Shown: in pieces, positions 16,782-24,561 of the stretch
Layout of the letters: every line of letters starts with the position of its first letter
How positions within the stretch are numbered: the first letter of the stretch is position 1
NCBI RefSeq assembly: GCF_900141855.1
Contig: NZ_FQYU01000002.1
Location: 558,001 to 622,000, forward strand
Length of the DNA stretch: 64,000 bases
Source: Pseudozobellia thermophila
GTDB lineage: Bacteria; Bacteroidota; Bacteroidia; Flavobacteriales; Flavobacteriaceae
Reading direction: 5' to 3'
Translations under genes and position numbers: made by a program
The notes under the pieces: model-generated
What the model saw: only the letters and a program-made list of their open reading frames with translations
The model's database searches: none
Told to the model about the DNA's origin: nothing

Positions 16782-17413
16782 AGTGCTTTTTCTATTTCGT
16801 TTCTTAGTCCCTCTGCCGCCTTGGCCGGATCTTGGGCTTGGCAAATGGCCGATACCACGGCGAGGCAATCGGCCCCCGCCCTGACCACCTCAAAGGCGTT
16901 GTCAACGTTAATGCTCCCGATCGCCACCAAAGGCTTATCGGTCAGGGCCCGAATCCGGGCGAGCCCCCCAAGGCCCCATTCCGTAACCGTATCCGTTTTG
17001 GTGGCCGTACTGAAAACGGGGCTCACCCCCAAATAGTCGGAGGCCTTGGTTTGATCGGTCTGCAGTTGCTCGAGGTATTCGATGGAATAGCCCAAGCAAT
17101 GCGGGGCACCCCACGTAGCCCGTATGCCGGTCGGAGGGGTATCGTTGTTGCCCACATGGATACCAAGGGCACCGACCTTCATCGCCACCTCAAGATTGTC
17201 GTTAATGATCAAGGGCACATTGTGTTTATCGAGAACGTCCTTTAGGAGCATGGCCCTTTCGACGAACACTTCGGTCGGTATGTTCTTCTCACGAAGTTGT
17301 ACGATGTCGACGCCACCGGCAATGGCCTGTTCGGCCACCTCGATAATGCTCCGGCCGGCACAACTTTCCTGCGAAACCACCAAATAAAGTCGGTATGGAA
17401 ATTCAATGCCCAT
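16778..17413 (-). CDS. thiE: Thiamine-phosphate synthase ThiE
   Basis: A 211-residue TIM-barrel enzyme with GGVDIVQLREKNI, PLIINDNLEVA, IHVGNNDTPP and YLGVSPVFSTATKTD, the binding motifs for HMP-PP and thiazole phosphate. It condenses these to thiamin phosphate. It is coupled to thiM by a TAATG stop/start overlap at 17411-17415 and to thiD by ATGA. Confidence 0.95.
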   Translation of the reverse strand: MGIEFPYRLYLVVSQESCAGRSIIEVAEQAIAGGVDIVQLREKNIPTEVFVERAMLLKDVLDKHNVPLIINDNLEVAMKVGALGIHVGNNDTPPTGIRATWGAPHCLGYSIEYLEQLQTDQTKASDYLGVSPVFSTATKTDTVTEWGLGGLARIRALTDKPLVAIGSINVDNAFEVVRAGADCLAVVSAICQAQDPAKAAEGLRNEIEKAL

Positions 17414-18210
17414 TATTTGACCACAAGTTGTAGGTGTGCCGAAAATTCCTCCTCGGTAATATTGTAAAGTTTGTCGAGCAAATGCATCTGTAGGCTACCG
17501 GGGCCGGCCGCCTGTTTCGAAGCAAGTTCACCTGCCAGTCCCATCAGGGCCATGGCGGCGGTTACCGCCTCAAACTTATCGTCAACGACGGCAATAAAGG
17601 CACCGATTAGGGCCGTGGCGGAACACCCGAGGCCCGTTACCTTGGTCATCAGGCCGCTCCCGTTTTTGACATAGCTGCGCCTGTCTCCCGAAACCACGAT
17701 GTCGGTTTGCCCCGAAATACACACCACCGCGCCGAATTGCCGGTGTAAATCGATGGCCGCCCCTATGGCCTCATCGCTTTCGGCCGTACTGTCGACCCCT
17801 TTGGTCGTGGCGGTATTCTGTTTTGCCAACGCCATAATTTCCGATGCGTTACCCCGTATTACGGTCGGTCTTGTTGCCAAAAGTTTTGACAAGGTATCGT
17901 TTCTAAAAGAGGTGGCACCCGCACCAACGGGATCGATTACGAACGGCTTTTTCAGTTCGGCCGCCTTGGTCGAGGCCTGTAGCATCGCTTTTACCCAGTA
18001 CTCATCCAAGGTGCCGATATTTACCACCAACGATTGGCAAATACCTACCATTTCGTCAATTTCGGCATGGGCATGGGCCATTATGGGCGAGGCCCCGACT
18101 GCCAAAAGTGCATTTGCGGTATTGTTCATCACCACATAGTTGGTGATATTATGTACTAAGGGAGATTGTGCCCTGACTTGTAAAACGTGATTCCAAAGAT
18201 TGTGTTCCAT
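17413..18210 (-). CDS. thiM: Hydroxyethylthiazole kinase ThiM
   Basis: A 265-residue enzyme with SPLVHNITNYVVMNNTAN, the thiazole-binding start, then FVIDPVGAGATSFRND, VIRGNASEIMAL and the catalytic TGLGCSATALIGAF. It phosphorylates hydroxyethylthiazole salvaged from the medium. It is the first gene of thiM-thiE-thiD-tenA and follows the TPP riboswitch. No thiC, thiG, thiH or thiS is in the window, so this operon is dedicated to salvage. Confidence 0.95.
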   Translation of the reverse strand: MEHNLWNHVLQVRAQSPLVHNITNYVVMNNTANALLAVGASPIMAHAHAEIDEMVGICQSLVVNIGTLDEYWVKAMLQASTKAAELKKPFVIDPVGAGATSFRNDTLSKLLATRPTVIRGNASEIMALAKQNTATTKGVDSTAESDEAIGAAIDLHRQFGAVVCISGQTDIVVSGDRRSYVKNGSGLMTKVTGLGCSATALIGAFIAVVDDKFEAVTAAMALMGLAGELASKQAAGPGSLQMHLLDKLYNITEEEFSAHLQLVVK

Positions 18211-18288
18211 AACAAAGGTTTAAAAATTTTAGGGCTATAGGAATCCTCGAGAAGAGATTAAAAAGAAGGCCGAAGACACGGTGCGAAC

Positions 18289-18360
18289 TTTTCCCTACGT
18301 TGGTATCAACCAAATCAGGTTCAAAGGGACTCTCTCAATTCTACAATAGAATACCCCTAA
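18289..18360 (-). ncRNA. TPP riboswitch (THI element)
   Basis: On the minus strand the sequence contains GAACCTGATTTGG, then TTGATACCAACGTAGGGAA, which match the conserved TPP aptamer core (ACCTGATCTGGATAATACCAGCGTAGGGAA-like). It is preceded by GGGGTATTC and a variable stem and ends about 80 nt before the thiM start. It should shut off thiM-thiE-thiD-tenA when thiamin pyrophosphate is abundant. The stretch between aptamer and ATG is short, so control could be on translation or termination. Confidence 0.93.
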
Positions 18361-18527
18361 AGCCGTACCAAAAGTAACATTTTTCGATCATACATCGAAC
18401 GGACCCGGATTTTATTGTGCGGGATTTTAAAGAAATTCTGCCCTTTATGGCTTGGGGCAAAACCAAATATTACCCAATAAGGAGGTTGTTTTTTACATTT
18501 TAAGGTATTTTAGTACAAAATATTCCA

Positions 18528-19370
18528 TTGAAGGTACTTCCGTTTAAAATACCCAAACCCAAAAATGAAGCCTTGGTTTTTCAGATAGACCAAGGTCCCT
18601 TGTTTTATGATTTGCTCCACCAGCATGCCGAAATTCAAATCAGCTATGTTTTAAAAGGTTCGGGGAGCTTGATTGTCGGCGATTCGATAAATGAATACAA
18701 ATCGGGGGATGTTCTGGTCATCGGCGGCAACCACCCCCATGTGTTCAAAAGCGATGCAACCACCTCCGAGGAATCGATCATGTATACGCTTTTTTTTAGC
18801 CCGAATTCATTTGGGGAGAAGTTCTTCGCCCTACCCGATTTGGCCCTGACCCATTCTTTCTTTGAAAAATGTCGGTACGGCATGAAACTGGTCTCCAACG
18901 GGAAAAAAGTGCGGGACCTGTTCGAGAACCTGCGTGGGCAGAATAAGGTAGAGCAGATTTCGACATTGCTCCTGATCATAAACCTCATCGGAAAAAGCGA
19001 AACCAAACCCCTATCATCCTTTGTATACAAAAAAGACTATTCCGACAAGGAGGGAAAGCGCATGGGGAAGGTTATCCAATATGTGATGGAAAATTTTCAT
19101 GACCAGATTACCTTGGAAAGCGTGTCGGAAAAGGCCAACATGAGCAAAAATGCCTTCTGCAGGTATTTTAAAAAACGTACGAACAAGACCTTTTTTCAGT
19201 TTTTGATCGAAGTAAGGATAGAACACGCCTGCAAACTCTTGCTCAATGAGCACGACCTTTCCATCTCGCAAATTGCAGAAAGCTGCGGTTTTAACAACAT
19301 TGCCAATTTTAACCGAAAATTCAAGGCCTTAAAAGACTGTGCCCCATCCCGGTACAGGCGGCAATTTTAG
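18528..19370 (+). CDS. AraC-family transcriptional regulator with cupin sensor
   Basis: A 280-residue protein from a TTG start at 18528; the first ATG is far inside the cupin domain. The N-terminal part has a cupin-type sensor (LHQHAEIQISYVLKGSGSL, VLVIGGNHPHVF). The C-terminal about 100 residues form the double helix-turn-helix (LESVSEKANMSKNAFCRYFK and LSISQIAESCGFNNIANFNR). Such regulators usually sense a sugar. It lies upstream of the sugar isomerase-like lipoprotein on the same strand, with 154 bp between; that gene is the obvious candidate target. Confidence 0.88.
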   Translation: MKVLPFKIPKPKNEALVFQIDQGPLFYDLLHQHAEIQISYVLKGSGSLIVGDSINEYKSGDVLVIGGNHPHVFKSDATTSEESIMYTLFFSPNSFGEKFFALPDLALTHSFFEKCRYGMKLVSNGKKVRDLFENLRGQNKVEQISTLLLIINLIGKSETKPLSSFVYKKDYSDKEGKRMGKVIQYVMENFHDQITLESVSEKANMSKNAFCRYFKKRTNKTFFQFLIEVRIEHACKLLLNEHDLSISQIAESCGFNNIANFNRKFKALKDCAPSRYRRQF

Positions 19371-19524
19371 TCGTTACCCATCGAAACGATCAGAAAGTTA
19401 TTGAAGTTCCCGGCCTTTTTGGGTCTCGAAGAAATAAAAACGCACCGCGTTCGGACAACTTTTGTCTTGCATTCCATATATCTAAGCATTACATTAGTTA
19501 CGACAACTCAATTCAACTCCTTAT

Positions 19525-20442
19525 ATGAAAACTACAATCACAAAATCGCTTTTTTCACTCTGCATCGCCGCATCCCTTTTTTCCTGTAAGGACAGCAAGG
19601 AGAAAAAACAGGAGGTGGCCGCCGACGCCCCAAGGGAAACCACTGTTGAAAATTTTGGTGGACTTGCCCTATATACCGTGCGCGACGATATGGGCGAAAA
19701 TGCCAAGGAAACCCTTAAAAAGGTGGCCGAGGCGGGTTATGCGTACATAGAAGCCGCCGGTTATGAAGACGGAAAATTTTACGACATGTCCCCCGAGGAT
19801 TTCAGGGCCTATGTGTCTGAATTGGGCCTATCTCCCATAAGCAGCCATCAAAGCTCCGTGACCTTGGAGAACGCCGAACAAATGATGGCCGATGTAAAGG
19901 CCGCAGGTTTTGAGTACTTCGTTATCCCCATTCCCCCCATGGGACTGTTCAAGTTCGACGAAGCGACGAAGACCATGGGCATGACCTGTACGCCCGCCGA
20001 ACTTTCGGAAATTGTCAATGAACTCGGAAAGAAAGCCCACGAGGCGGGTTTGAAGCTCTTGTACCACAACCACGATTTCGAATTTATGGAAGACGAAAAC
20101 GGTGTGGTTCCCATCGATTACTTATTGCAGAACAGCGACCCCCGGTATGTCAACTTTCAAATGGACCTGTACTGGGTGACGAAGGCAAACGCCGACCCCT
20201 TGGCCTATTTCGAAAAATATCCTGGCCGATTTAAGATATGGCATGTAAAGGATATGGACGAACAAGGCCGGTTTGCCCCCGTTGGAAGGGGTAAGATCGA
20301 TTTCGAGGAAATACTGGCCCAAAAGGAGCTTTCGGGAATGGAGTACTATATGGTCGAACAGGACATGACCTTTGACGGACTAAAACCTTTGGAGGCCATA
20401 CAGATCAGTCACGAAGGCCTGAAAACATTTGGCTTCGACTAA
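19525..20442 (+). CDS. Sugar phosphate isomerase/epimerase-like lipoprotein (AP endonuclease 2 fold)
   Basis: A 305-residue protein with lipoprotein signal (SLFSC, Cys21) followed by a TIM barrel of the xylose isomerase-like family. Likely metal ligands are visible in LYHNHDFEF, FQMDLYWV, IWHVKDMD and YYMVEQD. The barrel begins with GGLALYTVRDDMGENAKETL. Exported members are frequent in Bacteroidetes and act on unknown sugar derivatives in the periplasm. It is convergent with the GH5 gene. Confidence 0.85.
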   Translation: MKTTITKSLFSLCIAASLFSCKDSKEKKQEVAADAPRETTVENFGGLALYTVRDDMGENAKETLKKVAEAGYAYIEAAGYEDGKFYDMSPEDFRAYVSELGLSPISSHQSSVTLENAEQMMADVKAAGFEYFVIPIPPMGLFKFDEATKTMGMTCTPAELSEIVNELGKKAHEAGLKLLYHNHDFEFMEDENGVVPIDYLLQNSDPRYVNFQMDLYWVTKANADPLAYFEKYPGRFKIWHVKDMDEQGRFAPVGRGKIDFEEILAQKELSGMEYYMVEQDMTFDGLKPLEAIQISHEGLKTFGFD

Positions 20443-20482
20443 TTCGGGAAATACAAATCGGTAGCCCAGGGCTATCGGACAA

Positions 20483-21661
20483 CTAATCCCGGCCCGTTTT
20501 CGAAGCAACTTCATCAACGGCCCCGACTATGGCATCGGCAATCCCCGGATAATTCCATTCGAGGGTATTTCGGTTGAAGATACCAAACTCGTCGACATTC
20601 CCGTTATCCCACCAAATGGGGCAAATGCCCCGTTCGGCACAGGCCTTTGCATAAAATTCGGCGTGGGCCGTACGGTCGTCTACATTGTTGCTGTGCGTTG
20701 AGCCCCACTCGCCCATGACCACCGCCCTTCCCTTGACGATAAAGGTCTCGGCGATCTTGTCGAGCTCGGCGAGCAATTCGGACTTATCGGATTCGGTGCC
20801 CCAGGTGGGGTCGGAACCCTCAAGGCTGAACAGGTAAGGAAAATAACTATGTACGGATACGATTACATTCTCGTCGTCATTCGGAACCACATAGTCGTCC
20901 AAGGCGTCTAAACCGGTGCTGGCAGCATAGGTAGATACCATAATTTTTCGCTGGGCATTGTTACCTCCAGTGGCCCGAATGGCCTCTACGCCCACCTTGT
21001 GGTATTGGTTGACCACGTCGCGCCCTTCGGCCGTGCCCCCTTTCCATTCTTCGGGACTACCTTCATACCGTGGTTCGTTGAGCGTTTCAAAAATGAGGCG
21101 GTCACCATACGGTTTGAACCTTTCCGCAATCTGTGTCCATACCTTTGACAACCGGGCCTTGACCGCGGGTGCCCTTTCGTAGGTAGGAATGATCCAAGTG
21201 TCATCGTGATGGATATTGACAATGACGTACATATCGTTATCGAGGGCAAAATTGGCAATGGCCTCTACCTTATCGAGCCATTCCCTTTCGATCGTATAGT
21301 CAGGAGCGGGCCCCATATGAAACCTCCAGGTTACAGGCAAACGAAGTGTTTTAAAGCCTTTTTGGGCGATTTCGTCAATCATTTCCCGTGTGGTCACGGG
21401 GTTTCCCCAGGCCGTTTCATCACTGTTCTCGGTATCCATGGCATTTCCGAGGTTCCAGCCTGCCCCCATGTCCAACACGAAATCCTGCGGTGTTATCTCG
21501 CGCATATCCCCATCGATATCTTGTTCGGGAACCTCGACATCTTCAACCCTCCCGTCGTCTGCGGGACTTGTTTCGGGGTCGATACTTTTGGTCTGGGCAC
21601 AGGCCGTAAAAACAACTGGTCCCAGAATAAGGAGAACTAAAATCAGGTCTATTTTTCTCAT
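20483..21661 (-). CDS. GH5 endo-beta-glucanase lipoprotein (GH5_4-like)
   Basis: A 392-residue protein with a lipoprotein signal (VFTAC, Cys21). The GH5 barrel starts with MGAGWNLGNAMDTENSDETA and has LRLPVTWRFH and VIVNIHHDD. The acid/base is Glu196 in ETLNEPRY and the nucleophile Glu318 in VVMGEWGST. The pattern fits subfamily GH5_4, which includes endo-beta-1,4-glucanases, xyloglucanases and lichenases. The lipid anchor suggests action at the cell surface, before SusCD import. It is the last gene of PUL1, with 225 bp upstream that hold a direct repeat. Confidence 0.88.
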   Translation of the reverse strand: MRKIDLILVLLILGPVVFTACAQTKSIDPETSPADDGRVEDVEVPEQDIDGDMREITPQDFVLDMGAGWNLGNAMDTENSDETAWGNPVTTREMIDEIAQKGFKTLRLPVTWRFHMGPAPDYTIEREWLDKVEAIANFALDNDMYVIVNIHHDDTWIIPTYERAPAVKARLSKVWTQIAERFKPYGDRLIFETLNEPRYEGSPEEWKGGTAEGRDVVNQYHKVGVEAIRATGGNNAQRKIMVSTYAASTGLDALDDYVVPNDDENVIVSVHSYFPYLFSLEGSDPTWGTESDKSELLAELDKIAETFIVKGRAVVMGEWGSTHSNNVDDRTAHAEFYAKACAERGICPIWWDNGNVDEFGIFNRNTLEWNYPGIADAIVGAVDEVASKTGRD

Positions 21662-21788
21662 TTGCTATTAATTTTTGGGTATTTGTTGCAATTTTCCGCA
21701 AAGGAAGCCCCTTGTGTAAGGTCCAAATTCCGGTTAAGAGCCGGTGGTCTTGAACCCGATCAGGCTTGAGCGCGGCATTTAAAAAAAA

Positions 21789-21820
21789 GACCAATTGACC
21801 TTAACGACCAATTGGCCTTA
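21789..21820. repeat. Short direct repeat upstream of GH5
   Basis: GACCAATTGACCTTA (21789-21803) and GACCAATTGGCCTTA (21806-21820) are direct repeats 17 bp apart, differing at one base. They lie about 130-160 bp before the GH5 start and just after the preceding gene. Each contains the palindrome CAATTG. They may be an operator; nothing else supports this. Confidence 0.4.
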
Positions 21821-21886
21821 TACCGATACACAACATAAATATCGGTTGGTAAGAAACTACCAATTAAAACTCAACAACTCAAAGCT

Positions 21887-23473
21887 TTATAATTTTTCCA
21901 GTTTGACGTACTGTACCATTATGCCATTGGTCTGGTTGCCTATATCAAACAGGATTCGCGCCCCATTGGTGGTCGCCTGTCCCATGACAAATTCCTTTTC
22001 ATAGGTCTGATATTCGGTATCTCCGGCCAGCCAAATACCGCCACCGCCATCATAGGCCTGCCAGCCGTCCCTTCCGGTACCGTCTCCAACGGATAGGGAG
22101 AACCAGAAATCACCTTGTCCGGGATAGGCCTTCACGACCGTTGTCAGCTTGTATTTGCCCCCTTCTTCGAGGGTAATGGAGCTTTTGAACAGCTGCACGT
22201 CCCATGGGTTGGCCCCTACCACAATGTCCTTGGCGATCAAGATACCCTCTTCGGCATAGTAGTTAACCGAGCCGCCACCATTTTGGTTGGCCCCCCAACC
22301 GTCTTCCCCACCTGAGAAATCGGATTCGTAAATAATCTCGGAGCCCAGGGGTATGGCCACCGTCTCGCTAAAATCGGGGTAGGCAATTTCAATTTCGGAA
22401 GTACCCGCGACATAGGCCTCGCCTTGGGCGGGAGTCGATACGATTCCATAGATATCAAAATCTTCACTGGGTACGATAAGGTCTTCCTTATCATCGAACG
22501 AAAGCCTAAGGGAAAGTCCCTTGAGGTCGATGGTCTCCCCTTCTTCGTACAAGGTTTTCTCGGGTTTTGTCTCAATGGCCATCCCGGCAACCACGAGGGT
22601 ATTGACCGTAATCGGCACGACAACGGCAACCCCCTCGGGATGCGAAATTTCAACCTGGGTTTCGGTAGCCTTTAGTTTTATCTCATTGGCCGGACTGGCC
22701 GTAAGTCCGAATGCCCCAAAATCCTCAAAGGCCACCGTAACTTCTTGGCCGTCGGCCATACTGAACGATAGAACGGTACCGTCGAGTTCCAACCTTTCGC
22801 CGATTTCATATTCGCTCTTTACCGGTGGATTTACCACCGTACCGCTTACCGGGGAGAACGGAACAACCTCGATTTCCTGTGCCACCTTCGCCAGGGTAGA
22901 AATATAGGTTACCCTTACCTCGGAGTGGTCTACCGAAAGTACGTCGCCGTTCATTGGGGCCGTTTCGATTTCGGTACCAAAATCTTCGAAGGCAACGTCT
23001 GCCTTGGAACCGTCTTCCATGATCAGGGTAACGACCATATCGCTCAGGTCCAATTTCTGCCCGGCCACATAGTCGGCCATGGCTTGGGTCTTCACTTCAA
23101 GCTCGACCACATCGTTCGTAACGCTAATGGGCTGTATCAAACCCGCACCCGATTCGCCGATGCTTATGTTGACCTGTTCGTGGGAAAAATCAAGTACGGT
23201 ACCATGGGGCGGGTCCACCGTTATGTTTTCCGAAGCAAAGGAAGAAAAAGGAATATCGACCACCCCCCCGTCCCTTTCAATGGAAATGACCATGTCAGAA
23301 AGGTCCAGTTCCTCACCGAGCACATAGGCCACCTTGGGCAGGGTCTTCATGTGCACACTCGATGCCTCCATTGTCCCATCGTCGTCGCTATTGCACGAAC
23401 CGCATACAACGATGGCGAGCAACACCCCTAGGCGCATCAATTTACTATGTGTAAAATTTAGAATACTTTCCAT
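21887..23473 (-). CDS. Surface lipoprotein: four Ig-like repeats plus C-terminal carbohydrate-binding module
   Basis: A 528-residue protein with lipoprotein signal (VVCGSC). Four repeats of about 80 residues (about 38-350) follow, each with a pattern like YVLGEELDLSDMVIS, resembling bacterial group-3 Ig domains. The last about 150 residues (EIIYESDFSGGEDGWG to the end, with DGWQAYDGGGGIWLAG) resemble a CBM4/9/22-type jelly roll. It probably works as a surface glycan-binding protein, with the Ig stack acting as a stalk. It lies 9 bp downstream of the next lipoprotein gene, in the PUL1 operon. Confidence 0.75.
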   Translation of the reverse strand: MESILNFTHSKLMRLGVLLAIVVCGSCNSDDDGTMEASSVHMKTLPKVAYVLGEELDLSDMVISIERDGGVVDIPFSSFASENITVDPPHGTVLDFSHEQVNISIGESGAGLIQPISVTNDVVELEVKTQAMADYVAGQKLDLSDMVVTLIMEDGSKADVAFEDFGTEIETAPMNGDVLSVDHSEVRVTYISTLAKVAQEIEVVPFSPVSGTVVNPPVKSEYEIGERLELDGTVLSFSMADGQEVTVAFEDFGAFGLTASPANEIKLKATETQVEISHPEGVAVVVPITVNTLVVAGMAIETKPEKTLYEEGETIDLKGLSLRLSFDDKEDLIVPSEDFDIYGIVSTPAQGEAYVAGTSEIEIAYPDFSETVAIPLGSEIIYESDFSGGEDGWGANQNGGGSVNYYAEEGILIAKDIVVGANPWDVQLFKSSITLEEGGKYKLTTVVKAYPGQGDFWFSLSVGDGTGRDGWQAYDGGGGIWLAGDTEYQTYEKEFVMGQATTNGARILFDIGNQTNGIMVQYVKLEKL

Positions 23474-23482
23474 TTTCCAGGT

Positions 23483-24508
23483 TTATTTTAATTCAATTTC
23501 AAACTCTTCAAAAACAGCGGTCCTGTCCCGTATGACCAAGGTATCCTTAACGGCATGTGTTTCGGAGTTGTCGGTATCGGTATAGGTATAATCGAGATAA
23601 ATGACATCCCTCGGTTTTCCGCCCCAGGTATCGCCTCCTTCGACAAACTGCCCCGTACCGCTTACATTATAGGGATCGTCCTTATAGCTGGAGATGGTAC
23701 AGGCATCGCCATCAAAGGACAGTTCGATGGCCACGTTACCGGGACTCGAATTCTCTCCCCTTCCTATGATATTTTCCAAATGGACCTTGTTGAAACCGCT
23801 GGTCTCCACGAAAACCACTTCATCGTCTACCGTGAATTCGGCGTTGTATTCCCTACCCAATGTAGGTGTGCCGCTGGTGATCATATCCTGGCCCCTGCGC
23901 AGGTAGTTGCCGTGGAACCTGTTCATGTACTTAATGCCGAACAGGGTGTAGTCCTTAGGCTGAATATCCCAATGGGCGGCATTGACCCGATCTGGGTTAT
24001 CAACGGCGGCGAAACTGCGTCCCGTCAAGACACTATCGATATTTTCCGCCCTCGTGATCCGAAGGGGAATCACATAGTTGGTCGTGTTCACCTTTCCAAA
24101 CGACAGGGTATCGTTGAAAAAATCGTCGTACAACTGTACCTGTATGCGGGCCTTTGTGTCCCCTGAAGGGATGCTGACCGGGCTCAGGGTCTCGAACGTA
24201 TAGTACTCCGCGGGCAATGCCTTTACGTTGGCCACGTTTGCCAATAACCCGTTGTCTACCTCAAAGTGCACCTTTCTTTCCTCCTCATTGGAATACACCC
24301 CGGTCATCAACGCCGTTATCTCGAAACGGTGGGCATTGTCGTTATCGTTGAAGCCTTGGTCGTAATTGCCCAGAACCAGGGTCCTTGCCGGGGTTTGGTA
24401 AGGAAAGTAAACGGTCTGGATATCGAAGTCGTCGAATTCAGGTTCTGTATTGCTGCACGATACCAAAACGAGGGCTGCGAGTATCGAAATAAAATATTTT
24501 GTGTTCAT
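23483..24508 (-). CDS. DUF1735/DUF5627-like PUL lipoprotein
   Basis: A 341-residue protein with lipoprotein signal (LVSCSN). The N-terminal half has the pattern of the DUF1735 (BT_3987-like) domain: VYFPYQTPARTLVLG, then DYYTF-like PAEYYTFETLSPVSIPSG and YVIPLRI. The C-terminal half (FHGNYLRRG onward) fits the DUF5627 type. Such proteins occur downstream of SusD in PULs and are thought to bind glycan on the surface. It is 53 bp after the SusD gene. Confidence 0.75.
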   Translation of the reverse strand: MNTKYFISILAALVLVSCSNTEPEFDDFDIQTVYFPYQTPARTLVLGNYDQGFNDNDNAHRFEITALMTGVYSNEEERKVHFEVDNGLLANVANVKALPAEYYTFETLSPVSIPSGDTKARIQVQLYDDFFNDTLSFGKVNTTNYVIPLRITRAENIDSVLTGRSFAAVDNPDRVNAAHWDIQPKDYTLFGIKYMNRFHGNYLRRGQDMITSGTPTLGREYNAEFTVDDEVVFVETSGFNKVHLENIIGRGENSSPGNVAIELSFDGDACTISSYKDDPYNVSGTGQFVEGGDTWGGKPRDVIYLDYTYTDTDNSETHAVKDTLVIRDRTAVFEEFEIELK

Positions 24509-24561
24509 AAAATGAAAAATTAGATTAACATCTTGGCCTAAGCCTAATTTTATAAAAACCT

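Noticed and set aside
16782..16868. N-terminal extension of ThiD
   Set aside because: It lies inside thiE and lacks family similarity; the ATG at 16781 overlaps the thiE stop as ATGA.
20471..20500. Inverted repeat TAGCCC-A-GGGCTA between the sugar isomerase-like and GH5 genes as a terminator
   Set aside because: The loop of one base is too short for a hairpin and no T-run follows.
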